Source: DASRDS01 sp035569435 (lineage in GTDB: Bacteria > Gemmatimonadota > Gemmatimonadetes > Gemmatimonadales > Gemmatimonadaceae). Taken from it: DNA of 19,845 nucleotides. The translations under genes were made by a program, and so were the position numbers. Below are positions 12,554 through 19,845 of this stretch, piece by piece; positions within the stretch are counted from its first letter, which is position 1; every line of letters starts with the position of its first letter. The notes beneath the pieces are model-generated. The model searched no databases. It was given only the letters and a program-made list of their open reading frames with translations, and was not told the origin of the DNA. The stretch is from positions 1 to 19,845 of the forward strand of contig DATMNB010000341.1 in NCBI GenBank assembly GCA_035569435.1, read 5' to 3'.

Positions 12554-13654
12554 ATGCCCACACCCTCCAAGTCCTTGACCGTGCTGCATGTCGATACGGA
12601 GCGCGGTTGGCGTGGCGGGGAGCGACAGGCATTGTGGCTGGCGACAGCGCTGGCCGCGCGGGGGCACCGGTCGCTGGTGGCGGCGCGCACGGGTGAGGCG
12701 CTGGCGGAGCGTGCGGTTGCCGAGCGGCTACCGGTGATTCCGTGCGACCCGTGGGGGAGTGGCGAGCTCGATCTCGCGACCGCGGCGCGGCTCCGGTCGG
12801 CGATCGTGCGGCATGGCGTCGATGTCGTGCACGCGCATAGCGGGCACGCGGTGACGATCGGTGCCCTGGCCACGATGGCGACGCCGGCGCGGCTCGTCGT
12901 GACGCGGCGGGTGGATTTCCGGATACGCACGCGGTGGAAGTACGCGCGCGCGGCGGCGATCATCGCGATCTCGGAGGCCGTGGCGCGGGTGCTGGTCGAC
13001 TGTGGCATCCCGCGGGACCGAATAACGGTGGTGCCGAGTGGGGTCGATCTCGCCCGGCCGGTGGAGCCCGCATCCAAGGAGACGGTGGCTGGCCTCGGCG
13101 TGCCGCCCGGCGCACCGATCGTGGTGCAGGTCGCGCAGCTCGTGGGGCACAAGGACCCGCTGACATTCGTGCGGGCGATGGCCGTGGTGCACGAGCGCGT
13201 GCCGGAGGCTCATGCGATCATGGCGGGTGATGGGGCGCTCGCCGGGGCGGTGCGTGACGCGGTGCGCGAGGCCGGGCTCGATGCCGTGGTGCATCTCGCC
13301 GGATACCGGGCGGATGCGGATCGGTTGATCGCCGCGGCGGACGTCGTGACGCTGAGCTCTCGGGAAGAGGGGATGGGGACGGTGCTTCTCGACGCCATGG
13401 CGTTTGGTGGCGCGATCGCGGCGACGGCGGCGGGGGGGATTCCGGAGGTTGTCGTCGACGGCGAGACGGGACTGCTCGCTCCGGTCAGAGACGGGGCGGC
13501 GCTCGGGATGGCTATTGCCCGGCTGCTGACGGATCGAGCCGAGGCGGATCGTCTGCGTGCGGGCGCCAGGCGGCGGGTGGCCGAATTCTCGGTCGAGGCG
13601 ACGGCGGAGCGGACGTTGGCGGTTTACCGCGAGGTCCTGCGCGCTGTGCCCTGA
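12554..13654 (+). CDS. Family 4 glycosyltransferase
   Basis: A 366-aa GT-B retaining glycosyltransferase, probably for polysaccharide or lipopolysaccharide assembly at the cytoplasmic membrane. The N-terminal acceptor domain has LHVDTERGWRGGERQALWLA (the RGGxE-type loop) and VVHAHSGHA. The C-terminal donor domain has VVPSGVDLARP, VAQLVGHKDPLTFVRAM and SSREEGMGTVLLDAMAFG. The usual E-x7-E donor motif reads E-x7-D here (EGMGTVLLD), a conservative change. ATG at 12554 is preferred over the in-frame ATG at 12548 because the latter would be only 2 nt from the -10-like box; neither has a ribosome site. The M28 peptidase gene follows after 25 nt. Confidence 0.88.
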   Translation: MPTPSKSLTVLHVDTERGWRGGERQALWLATALAARGHRSLVAARTGEALAERAVAERLPVIPCDPWGSGELDLATAARLRSAIVRHGVDVVHAHSGHAVTIGALATMATPARLVVTRRVDFRIRTRWKYARAAAIIAISEAVARVLVDCGIPRDRITVVPSGVDLARPVEPASKETVAGLGVPPGAPIVVQVAQLVGHKDPLTFVRAMAVVHERVPEAHAIMAGDGALAGAVRDAVREAGLDAVVHLAGYRADADRLIAAADVVTLSSREEGMGTVLLDAMAFGGAIAATAAGGIPEVVVDGETGLLAPVRDGAALGMAIARLLTDRAEADRLRAGARRRVAEFSVEATAERTLAVYREVLRAVP

Positions 13655-13679
13655 CCCGGGCTCACACCGTCCTTAGGGC

Positions 13680-15191
13680 ATGCGCGTTCAGTGGATCCTG
13701 TTGGTGGGCGTGGTGGGATGTGTCGGTGGAGCGGTGGCGCCTCGGGCGCCGTTGCCGCCGGCAACAGCCGCGGCCTGGCGGGCGCCGACGGCGGACGAGC
13801 TGCGGCGGGATCTGACGGTCTTCGCGTCGGACTCGTTTCGCGGGCGGGAGACCGGGACGCCGGATGAACGGCGGGCGTCGGCGTTTCTCGTGGCGCGATT
13901 GGCGGCGCTCGGCGTGATGCCGGCGGGCGACAGCGGCTACGGCTACTACCAACGGGTGCCGCTCGTGCGGCAGACGCTCGGCCCGGGGACGCGGCTCGCG
14001 GTGGTCACGCCGCACGGCACGACGACGCTTGGCGCCGGCGCTGATCTCTTGCCGCTGCTGGATCTGGGGGCGAGTGTGGCGCCGCCCAAGCTGAGCGCCG
14101 AGGGCGCGTTGGTGTTTGTCGGGCACGGATCGGCCGAGGAGCTGGCGCGGGTGCCGGTGCGCGGGAAGGTCGCGGTCGTGGTCAACGACGCGCCGGAGTC
14201 GGCGATCAGCGCGCGGGTCCAGCGGATTCTGGCGCGGCAGCCGGCGGGCGTGGTTGTTCTGCTGGCCGGCACGTCGACGTCGCTGTTGGTAGAACTGGAG
14301 TCGGAGTTACGGCGCGGGCTCGCGCTCGCCGGCCCGTCGCCGCAGGTGGTGCCCGATGGGGAGCGGCCGGTGCCGATGATTCTCATCGGGCGTCCGCGCG
14401 CCGGCTCGCCGCTCGTGCCGCACGGGTGGCCGACGGACGACCACGCGCAGGCGCTCGCCGGGCGTCGATTCACGGGACATGTGGACCTCGTGCGCCAATC
14501 GGTCATGGCGTACAACGTCGTCGGGATCGTGCCCGGACATGATCCGGGGCTCAAGGGGGAGTACGTGGCGTTTGGCGCGCACTACGACCATCTCGGGGTC
14601 GTGGCGGCGGAGCATGGCGATTCGATTGCCAACGGCGCGGATGACGACGGGTCGGGATCGGTCGCGCTGTTGGCGTTGGCGCGGGCGTTCAAGGAGTCGC
14701 CGGCGCCGCGGCGGTCGGTGCTCCTGGTGTGGCACGTCGGGGAGGAGAAGGGGCTGCTCGGGTCGGCGTATTTCACGGATCATCCGACGGTGCCGATGGA
14801 TTCGATCGTGGCGCAGGTGAACGCCGACATGATCGGGCGCAACAATCCTGATTCGCTCTACATCGTCGGGCCGATCGCGTCGCCCAACGGGCAGGGCCGG
14901 GCGCTCGGCGTGGTGGTGGACTCAGTGAACGCGGCGTTGGCGCGGCCGTTTGTGTTCAAGCGGGAGTGGGACTCGCCGACGCATCCGGAACAAATTTACT
15001 ATCGGTCGGATCACTACAATTACGCGCGGCACGGCGTGCCGATCGTGTTTTTCACGAGCGGGCTGCACGCGGATTACCACCGAGTGACGGACGAGGTGGG
15101 CAAGATCGATTTTGCCAAGCTCGCGCATGTCGATCTGTTGTTGTTCGATCTCGGCGAGGCGCTCGCCGACCGGGGGAGTCGGCCCCGTTAA
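13680..15191 (+). CDS. Exported M28-family zinc metallopeptidase (probable lipoprotein)
   Basis: A 503-aa zinc aminopeptidase-like protein. The N-terminus MRVQWILLVGVVGCVGG gives a short hydrophobic signal with a lipobox-like VVGC, so attachment at Cys14 is possible. LTVFASDSFRGRETGTPDERRA is the usual beginning of the secreted M28 group. A PA-like insert (about 120-260) precedes the catalytic core. Zinc ligand motifs are in order: AHYDHLG (His301), NGADDDGSGS (Asp321 region), HVGEEKGLLGS (Glu355/Glu356), NADMIGR (Asp383) and LHADYHRVTDE (His467). All expected ligands are present, so it should be active. Substrate (N-terminal peptides) is inferred from the family. It lies 25 nt downstream of the GT4 gene and may share its transcript; a ribosome site is not obvious. 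Confidence 0.9.
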   Translation: MRVQWILLVGVVGCVGGAVAPRAPLPPATAAAWRAPTADELRRDLTVFASDSFRGRETGTPDERRASAFLVARLAALGVMPAGDSGYGYYQRVPLVRQTLGPGTRLAVVTPHGTTTLGAGADLLPLLDLGASVAPPKLSAEGALVFVGHGSAEELARVPVRGKVAVVVNDAPESAISARVQRILARQPAGVVVLLAGTSTSLLVELESELRRGLALAGPSPQVVPDGERPVPMILIGRPRAGSPLVPHGWPTDDHAQALAGRRFTGHVDLVRQSVMAYNVVGIVPGHDPGLKGEYVAFGAHYDHLGVVAAEHGDSIANGADDDGSGSVALLALARAFKESPAPRRSVLLVWHVGEEKGLLGSAYFTDHPTVPMDSIVAQVNADMIGRNNPDSLYIVGPIASPNGQGRALGVVVDSVNAALARPFVFKREWDSPTHPEQIYYRSDHYNYARHGVPIVFFTSGLHADYHRVTDEVGKIDFAKLAHVDLLLFDLGEALADRGSRPR

Positions 15192-15196
15192 CGGCG

Positions 15197-15254
15197 TCCT
15201 GTCAGCACGGCATAGCGAGTGCTAATAGCCCGTGTCTTGCCAGTTTCCTGTCAG
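15197..15254 (+). repeat. Direct repeat TCCTGTCAG, two copies 49 bp apart
   Basis: Identical 9-mers at 15197-15205 and 15246-15254 in the region upstream of the uncharacterised gene. They could be binding half-sites or chance; spacing is near 4.7 helical turns. Confidence 0.4.
15204..15225. promoter_or_regulatory. CIRCE-like inverted repeat with shortened spacer
   Basis: AGCAC (15204-15208) pairs with GTGCT (15219-15223). The right half GAGTGCTAA (15217-15225) matches the CIRCE half-site of the HrcA repressor exactly; the left half matches only at its core. The core-to-core distance is 10 bp rather than the 13 bp of CIRCE, so it is not a standard operator. Function unknown. Confidence 0.3.
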
Positions 15255-15272
15255 TGATTCGGTCGTCGCTCT

Positions 15273-15298
15273 TTATATGTGAGCGGTGTACAAAGGAG
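15273..15298 (+). promoter_or_regulatory. -10 box and strong ribosome site of the uncharacterised gene
   Basis: TTATAT (15273-15278) is a plausible -10. AAAGGAG (15292-15298) is the best Shine-Dalgarno on the right half of the window. It stands 5 nt before ATG 15304 and 2 nt before ATG 15301, favouring 15304 as the start. No -35 is recognised. Confidence 0.5.
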
Positions 15299-15303
15299 AC
15301 ATG

Positions 15304-16035
15304 ATGATACTGGCGAACATTCGACACATGTTGGGGCGCGGGGACGCGCAACTGGCGCTACGGCTCGTCGCCCGCGGATCGCAGGCGGAGTACGAGCGCG
15401 CCGAGGAAGTGTTGCGCGATCGGGGGCTGGATGGGCTGTTGGATGATCCACGGCTGCTCACCGCGCTGATCGAGGCCGGCCAAGGGGTCGTCGCGTCGTA
15501 CGCGTTGTTCTCGTACGTCATCGTGCGGCACGCGATGCGGTCGGTTGGGGAAGAGGATCGCGTGCTGGCCGATTACGTCGCGTCGATTCTGTTGCATTTT
15601 GGGCTGCGGCAGCGCGCAACGCGGGTCGGGGACTCGGACGATGCGCAGTACGACACGCTGGCCGAGCTGCTCGGCGCGGCAGAGAGCGCGGATGCGCAGC
15701 GGGCCTTTCTCGTGAGGGCGCACCTCGGGAACTACGCGCTCTGGTTGAGCGGGATGTTTCCGGAGCACATCGCGGCGCGGCACTATCGGCGCGGCGCGCC
15801 GGACATCGATTACTACGAGGAGATGGGGCGGCGCGGATACGCGTTGGCCGCGGGGCATCGCCTGGCGTCGGAGCACGGGCTGGCGTCGGTGTACGAGGCC
15901 GCGGCGGAGCGGTTTCCGCTGCTCCGGATCGCGCTCAACCGGGTCAGTGACCGGTTTCTCTTTCCGACGCTCTCGTCGCCCGACCGTCTCATGCGGCAGG
16001 TGCGGGACGAGCACCGCTGGAATCTGGTCAGTTAG
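15304..16035 (+). CDS. Uncharacterised helical protein (about 243 aa)
   Basis: No family recognised. The protein is rich in Ala, Arg, Leu and Glu with predicted amphipathic helices throughout, no signal peptide and no long membrane segment. Visible landmarks are a RGSQAEYERAEEVLRDRGLDGLLDDP block near the N-terminus, a moderately hydrophobic ALFSYVIVRHAM around residue 65, and an aromatic/His-rich stretch FPEHIAARHYRRGAPDIDYYEEMGRRGYALA around 160-190. It ends in a charged tail. A real gene is indicated by the strong ribosome site, own -10 box and a 110-bp upstream region. ATG 15301 is an alternative start 3 nt earlier. The kinase gene follows after 24 bp; a functional link is possible but unproven. 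Confidence 0.8.
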   Translation: MILANIRHMLGRGDAQLALRLVARGSQAEYERAEEVLRDRGLDGLLDDPRLLTALIEAGQGVVASYALFSYVIVRHAMRSVGEEDRVLADYVASILLHFGLRQRATRVGDSDDAQYDTLAELLGAAESADAQRAFLVRAHLGNYALWLSGMFPEHIAARHYRRGAPDIDYYEEMGRRGYALAAGHRLASEHGLASVYEAAAERFPLLRIALNRVSDRFLFPTLSSPDRLMRQVRDEHRWNLVS

Positions 16036-16047
16036 CGCGGGGACACC

Positions 16048-16053
16048 TACACT
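16048..16053 (+). promoter_or_regulatory. -10 box of the Ser/Thr kinase gene, leaderless layout
   Basis: TACACT ends 6 nt before the GTG start at 16060. A transcript starting 7 nt downstream of the box would begin on the GTG itself. There is no ribosome site at normal distance. The box lies in the 24-bp gap after the preceding gene. Confidence 0.45.
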
Positions 16054-16059
16054 ATAGGG

Positions 16060-18681
16060 GTGGCCGCACTCGAGCTGGACCAGCTGCAGGCCGCGCTCGG
16101 CTCGGCGTATCAGCTAGAGCGCGAGTTGGGTCGCGGCGGGATGGCGACGGTCTACCTCGCGCGCGACACGAAACACGGGCGCCGAGTGGCGCTCAAGGTG
16201 CTGCACGCCGATCTCGCGGCCACGTTGGGGCCCGAGCGGTTTCAGCGCGAGATTTCCACCGCTGCGCAACTGCAGCATCCGCACGTGCTCGGTGTTTACG
16301 ACTCGGGCACGACCGCGACCGGACAGCTCTGGTTCACGATGCCCTACATCGAGGGCGAGTCGCTGCGCGACCGGCTCAAGCGCGAACGCCAGTTGCCGGT
16401 GGATGACGCCGTGCGGATCACGCGCGAGGTCGCGGACGGTCTCGATTACGCCCACGAGCTGGGGATTATTCATCGGGACATCAAGCCCGAGAATATTCTT
16501 CTGACGCGGCGTGGGGACGCGCTGCTCGCGGATTTCGGGATCGCGCGGGCGCTTGGTGGCGGTGACAACACGACGTTGACGGCGACGGGTGTGGCGCTCG
16601 GGACGCCGCAGTACATGAGTCCCGAGCAGGCGACGGGCGAGCGGACGATCGACGCGCGGAGCGATGTCTATACGCTGGGCGCCGTGTGCTACGAGATGCT
16701 CACTGGCGAGCCGCCGTTCGTCGGTGGGTCGGCGCAAGCGGTCATCGCCAAGATGCTGTCGAGCGAGGCGCCGTCCCCGCGGCTTCTACGAGCGGGCGTG
16801 ACGCCTGCGGTCGATGCCGTGGTGCGCCGGGCGTTGGCGCCGTCGCCCGCGGATCGGTGGCCGACGGCACATGCGTTTAGCCAGGCTTTGCAGCAAGCCG
16901 CGGCGCCCGTGGCAGCGCCCGCGCCCCGCCGCGGGGTACCGGCAGGTGCGGTCCTCGGGCTCGGATTCCTCATCGGTGTGGGCGTGTTGTTCGCGTGGCG
17001 GTCGCGCGTCGGACGGGAGGGAGCCGCCACGGGTGGGCTGATCCGGCTCGCGGTGTTGCCGTTCGAGAATCTGGGGGACTCGGCCGACGGGTACTTTGCC
17101 GACGGCGTGACGGACGCGGTGCGGGCCAAGCTGACGGGCGTGCCGGGGTTGCAGGTGATCGGGTCGTCGAGCTCGGGGCAGTACCGTCGGACGACGAAGA
17201 CGCCGCGGCAGATTGGGCAGGAGCTTGGCGTGCAGTACTTGCTGCTCGGCAAGGTGCGGTGGGACAAGCAGACGGGAAAGGAGAGCGAGGTCCAGGTCAG
17301 CCCCGAGCTCGTGGAGGCCGGGAACGCGGCGGAGAAGTGGGCGCAGCCGTTTGACGCGCCGTTGACGCATGTCTTTCAGGTGCAGGGTGACATCGCGGGG
17401 AAGGTGGCGCAGGCGCTGCAAGTCGCGTTGACGCCTGCCGCGGAGAAGGCGTTGGCGACGGGGCCGACGTCCAACCTCGACGCCTACGATTCGTACCTGC
17501 GGGGGCGGGCGTTCTACGATCAGGGCGGCGCGCCGCCGGCGCTGCACCGGTCGATCCTGGCCTTTAGCGACGCCGTTCAGCGGGATTCCACCTTCGCGCT
17601 CGCGTGGGCTGCGTTGGCCGCGTCCTACGGCAAGCTCCTATTCAACACAGGTGGTGAGCACCCCGGGCTCGCCGACTCGGCCGATCGAGCGAGCGCTCGG
17701 GCGTTGGCGCTAGCCCCCAACCTCGCCGAGGCCCATGCCGCGCGTGCCCAGTATTACGGTGTGGTGCGGCGCGATAACGCGCGGGCGGCCGACGAGGCAC
17801 AGGCGGGGCTGGCCCATGGTCCAAATGCGCGACTGCTGGCGGTCCTGGCGGGCGCGGAGGAGAGTCTCGGGCAGTGGGATGCCGCGGCCCAGCACGCCGC
17901 GCAAGCCACGGCCGTCGACCCGCGCGAGCCGGCGACGCTTCTGCGAGTCGGGGACATTGCGCTCTGGCGCCGTCATCCGGCGGAGGCCAAGGCCGCCGTC
18001 GAGCGTGTGCTGGCGCTCAATCCCGCGGGGTTGGACGCTCTGGAGCGGCTGGCGATGACCTCGCTCCAGCTGGGCGACCTAGCGGGCGCGAGGGCGGCGC
18101 TCAGAGACCCACGATCGACGGCCGACGACGGGTCGAAGGCCGCGTATGTGGCCAATTACTGGGATCTTGGATGGGTGCTCGACAGCGCGATGGAGGCGCG
18201 GCTCCTGGCGGTGCGGCCGGACGCCTTTGACAACGACACGGCGGCGTGGGCCATGATTCTGGCGCAGCAGTATCGGTTCCGTGGGGACCGGGCGCGGATG
18301 TTGGCCTATGCGGATACCGGCCTTGTCATCGTGACGCGGCGAACCGCGGGGCGGCCGAGCAGCGAGGAATCGCGCATGTTCATGGCGCTGGGCCTGGCGT
18401 ACATGGGTCGCGGGCCCGAGGCGATACGGATGGGAGAGGATGTCATACACCAGCCCCGCACGCCGGACGCGCGGAACGACCCGTATTTCGAGTTCCTCAT
18501 GACGCGCGTCTACCTGGCGGCCGGCCGGCGCGACCGCGCGCTCGATATGCTCGAGCAGATCATGCGTGCGCCGTTTTACGTGACGCCGGCCTGGCTCAGG
18601 ATCGATCCCAACTTTGCCGAGTTGCACGGGGATCCGCGGTTCGAGCGATTGGTGGCGGGGATGGTGGCGCCGGTCGCCTAG
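16060..18681 (+). CDS. Membrane Ser/Thr protein kinase with TolB/FlgO-like and TPR domains
   Basis: An 873-aa PknB-type signalling protein. The cytoplasmic kinase domain (about 17-275) has the Gly loop GRGGMATVY (24-32), Lys46 (ALKVL), catalytic loop HRDIKPEN (138-145), DFGIA (158-162), and the GTPQYMSPEQ activation/P+1 segment. All catalytic residues are present. A Pro/Ala linker leads to one short membrane helix (about 295-313, VLGLGFLIGVGVLFAW). The extracytoplasmic part begins with LAVLPFENLGDSADGYFADGVTDAV (about 332 on), the TolB/FlgO-like module common in such kinases, then helical TPR-like repeats (about 470-870) for protein binding or sensing. The GTG start at 16060 gives a kinase N-terminus of normal length and fits the -10 box just upstream. 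Its stop shares CTAG with the convergent SPFH gene. Confidence 0.93.
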   Translation: MAALELDQLQAALGSAYQLERELGRGGMATVYLARDTKHGRRVALKVLHADLAATLGPERFQREISTAAQLQHPHVLGVYDSGTTATGQLWFTMPYIEGESLRDRLKRERQLPVDDAVRITREVADGLDYAHELGIIHRDIKPENILLTRRGDALLADFGIARALGGGDNTTLTATGVALGTPQYMSPEQATGERTIDARSDVYTLGAVCYEMLTGEPPFVGGSAQAVIAKMLSSEAPSPRLLRAGVTPAVDAVVRRALAPSPADRWPTAHAFSQALQQAAAPVAAPAPRRGVPAGAVLGLGFLIGVGVLFAWRSRVGREGAATGGLIRLAVLPFENLGDSADGYFADGVTDAVRAKLTGVPGLQVIGSSSSGQYRRTTKTPRQIGQELGVQYLLLGKVRWDKQTGKESEVQVSPELVEAGNAAEKWAQPFDAPLTHVFQVQGDIAGKVAQALQVALTPAAEKALATGPTSNLDAYDSYLRGRAFYDQGGAPPALHRSILAFSDAVQRDSTFALAWAALAASYGKLLFNTGGEHPGLADSADRASARALALAPNLAEAHAARAQYYGVVRRDNARAADEAQAGLAHGPNARLLAVLAGAEESLGQWDAAAQHAAQATAVDPREPATLLRVGDIALWRRHPAEAKAAVERVLALNPAGLDALERLAMTSLQLGDLAGARAALRDPRSTADDGSKAAYVANYWDLGWVLDSAMEARLLAVRPDAFDNDTAAWAMILAQQYRFRGDRARMLAYADTGLVIVTRRTAGRPSSEESRMFMALGLAYMGRGPEAIRMGEDVIHQPRTPDARNDPYFEFLMTRVYLAAGRRDRALDMLEQIMRAPFYVTPAWLRIDPNFAELHGDPRFERLVAGMVAPVA
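18678..18681. other. Shared stop codons of convergent genes (CTAG)
   Basis: The palindrome CTAG gives TAG to the kinase gene (18679-18681) and TAG to the SPFH gene (18680-18678 on the minus strand). The genes overlap by 4 bp with no room for an intergenic terminator, so transcripts must run into each other or end inside coding sequence. Confidence 0.95.
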
Positions 18682-19845
18682 GCTCCGTTCTTCGCCGGTG
18701 GGGTGTCGAGGACGCCGGCGCGTTGGACGAGTTGGGCCGCGAGTACCGTGCGAATGACCTCGGCGATCTGGTGCGTCGTGGTGTCCGGAGCGCCGGTGCC
18801 GTTGGTGCCGGTGCCGCCGCTCGCGATGGTCACCAGCTTGGATTTGGCGAGTGCCTTCGCGATGACCGGCGCGACCTCTGGGAGCATCTCGATCTGGCGG
18901 TAGCGGAAGTAACTCTCGCCGCCACTGGCAATCGCCTCGTTGACCTTGCGGATGCTTTCAGCGGTCGCCTCGGCGATCGTGGTGATCCGAATCGCCTCGG
19001 CGCGCGCTGCCGCCTCGGCGGCGATGCGGACGCGTTCGGCGTCAGCTTTGGCTTGGGCCGTCTGCGTCGCATCGAGCTCGGCGCCGCGCTGTACGCCTAG
19101 CGCTTCCTGCTTCTTGGCGTCTGCCTGCGCGATGAGCGCCGCGTTGGCGGACTTGGTTTGTTCGAGCTCGCGTTGCTTGTCGGAGATGGCGCGTTCGGCA
19201 TCGAGTTGGGCTTCTTTGGCGCGGCGGGCTTGTTGGGCGGAGACGATGTCGGCGTTCGCTTGCGCCTCGGCGGCGGATTGGCGGCGGCGGGCGTCGGCGA
19301 CTTCGGACTGGACGACTTTGATGTTGAGAGAGTTGAAGATCAGGCCCAGATCGGTCAGTTCGCGTGAGCAGGCTTTGCGGATGATGACTGCCAACGGGTC
19401 GTCGGCATCGTCCTCAACGCCAGCGAGCGGCATAGCACCGGTGCGCGCGGACCGCGCCGAGAACAGCTGGTCGTGGGTCAACAGATTGAGCGCGCGGCGG
19501 CCGGAGCTCGACAAGAGGTCGGTCAGGGTGCTCAGTTGGTCGGTGTCGCGTTTGGAGAAGAAGCGGTTGGCGGCGGTTTTGATCATCTGATCGGTGTCGC
19601 CGACGGAGACGATGGCGCTGGCGAGGACGCGGACTTTGATCGGCCGGGGGGTGCCGCCGTCATCGACATCGGCGGTTTGGTCTGTGATGTCCAGGTCGAT
19701 GTTAATGACTTTGCTCGAGATCGTCGTGCCCGTTGTAAAGAGGGGGACCTCTTTTGATTTTCCTGGGCCGCGGTAGATCACGGTCGAGCCTTGGAGCCAG
19801 CTCACCAAGCGGATCGTGCCGGCGGGGACGTCCTTGAGAAAGGAG
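18678..19845 (-). CDS. SPFH/Band 7 (flotillin-like) protein, 5' end outside window
   Basis: 388 C-terminal codons of a flotillin-type membrane scaffold protein; the frame stays open to the right edge (SFLKDVPAGTIRL), so an N-terminal membrane anchor, if any, is not seen. An internal GTG at 19808 is not the likely start. The SPFH domain is the first 190 or so visible residues, with VINIDLDITDQ, PIKVRVLASAIVSVGD and IRKACSRELTDLGLIFNSLNIK. An Ala/Glu/Gln/Arg-rich coiled coil follows (SEVADARRRQSAAEAQANAD to AEATAESIRKVNEA), typical of flotillins, then a Gly/Thr-rich link GGTGTNGTGA and a short C-terminal helix. Flotillins organise membrane microdomains and can associate with signalling kinases, but a link to the neighbouring kinase is only inference. 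Confidence 0.9.
   Translation of the reverse strand, partial: SFLKDVPAGTIRLVSWLQGSTVIYRGPGKSKEVPLFTTGTTISSKVINIDLDITDQTADVDDGGTPRPIKVRVLASAIVSVGDTDQMIKTAANRFFSKRDTDQLSTLTDLLSSSGRRALNLLTHDQLFSARSARTGAMPLAGVEDDADDPLAVIIRKACSRELTDLGLIFNSLNIKVVQSEVADARRRQSAAEAQANADIVSAQQARRAKEAQLDAERAISDKQRELEQTKSANAALIAQADAKKQEALGVQRGAELDATQTAQAKADAERVRIAAEAAARAEAIRITTIAEATAESIRKVNEAIASGGESYFRYRQIEMLPEVAPVIAKALAKSKLVTIASGGTGTNGTGAPDTTTHQIAEVIRTVLAAQLVQRAGVLDTPPAKNGA

Noticed and set aside
15199..15225. True CIRCE/HrcA operator
   Set aside because: One perfect half-site only and the arm spacing is 3 bp short; kept as a CIRCE-like element at low confidence.
1..19845. tRNA, rRNA, insertion sequences, phage genes or toxin-antitoxin pairs
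   Set aside because: None seen on reading both strands; apart from the repeat spacer the composition is even and the gene content is core-like.

Overview
This is a high-GC bacterial chromosomal window. It carries 14 protein-coding genes with a recognised role or family, one uncharacterised gene and two small ORFs. No RNA gene, insertion sequence, phage gene or CRISPR array was seen. The best lineage guess is Gemmatimonadota or a close relative. It rests on a eukaryotic-like Ser/Thr kinase fused to a TolB/FlgO-like domain and TPRs, secreted M28 peptidases, TANNNT boxes placed almost on start codons, and very GC-rich coding sequence. This is inference and was not tested against a database.

Left part (1-9179, all minus strand). 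Read in the direction of transcription, the order is lipA (lipoyl synthase), pdhA, pdhB, pdhC (pyruvate dehydrogenase E1alpha, E1beta, E2), lpdA (E3), a 240-bp repeat-rich spacer, lipB (octanoyltransferase), a UvrD/PcrA-type helicase, and then a separate unit of a 40-codon ORF coupled to an ECF sigma factor cut by the left edge. The enzyme genes are tightly packed, with GTGA or ATGA overlaps or gaps of 2-3 nt. They encode a whole pyruvate dehydrogenase complex plus both enzymes that make its lipoyl cofactor from octanoyl-ACP: LipB loads the E2 lipoyl lysine, LipA inserts the sulfurs, and Lpd reoxidises the lipoamide. The break in this compact run is the spacer before lipB. It holds 4 x 18-bp, 4 x 9-bp and 4 x 9-bp tandem units and a perfect 22-bp inverted repeat whose foot lies 2 nt before the lipB start codon.

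Middle part (9180-15191). thiO (glycine oxidase) lies upstream of lipA on the same strand and is divergent from a 74-codon two-helix membrane protein. A family 2 glycosyltransferase with a long Gly/Pro/Arg-rich tail and a family 9 (heptosyltransferase-like) glycosyltransferase form a minus-strand pair. A family 4 glycosyltransferase and a secreted M28 metallopeptidase form a plus-strand pair. The two pairs diverge from only 20 bp between ATG codons (14 if the upstream ATG is used), which contain a symmetric -10-like box. These look like cell-envelope or polysaccharide genes.

Right part (15192-19845). An uncharacterised helical protein of about 243 aa lies behind a 110-bp upstream region that contains a CIRCE-like but wrongly spaced inverted repeat. 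It is followed by the apparently leaderless Ser/Thr kinase-TPR receptor. That gene converges on an SPFH/flotillin-like gene cut by the right edge; the two stop codons share a single CTAG.

No gene-free stretch exceeds 300 bp. The longest are 3342-3581 (repeats and hairpin) and 15192-15303 (regulatory region). The most novel-looking element is the repeat/hairpin/72-codon ORF arrangement between lpdA and lipB.
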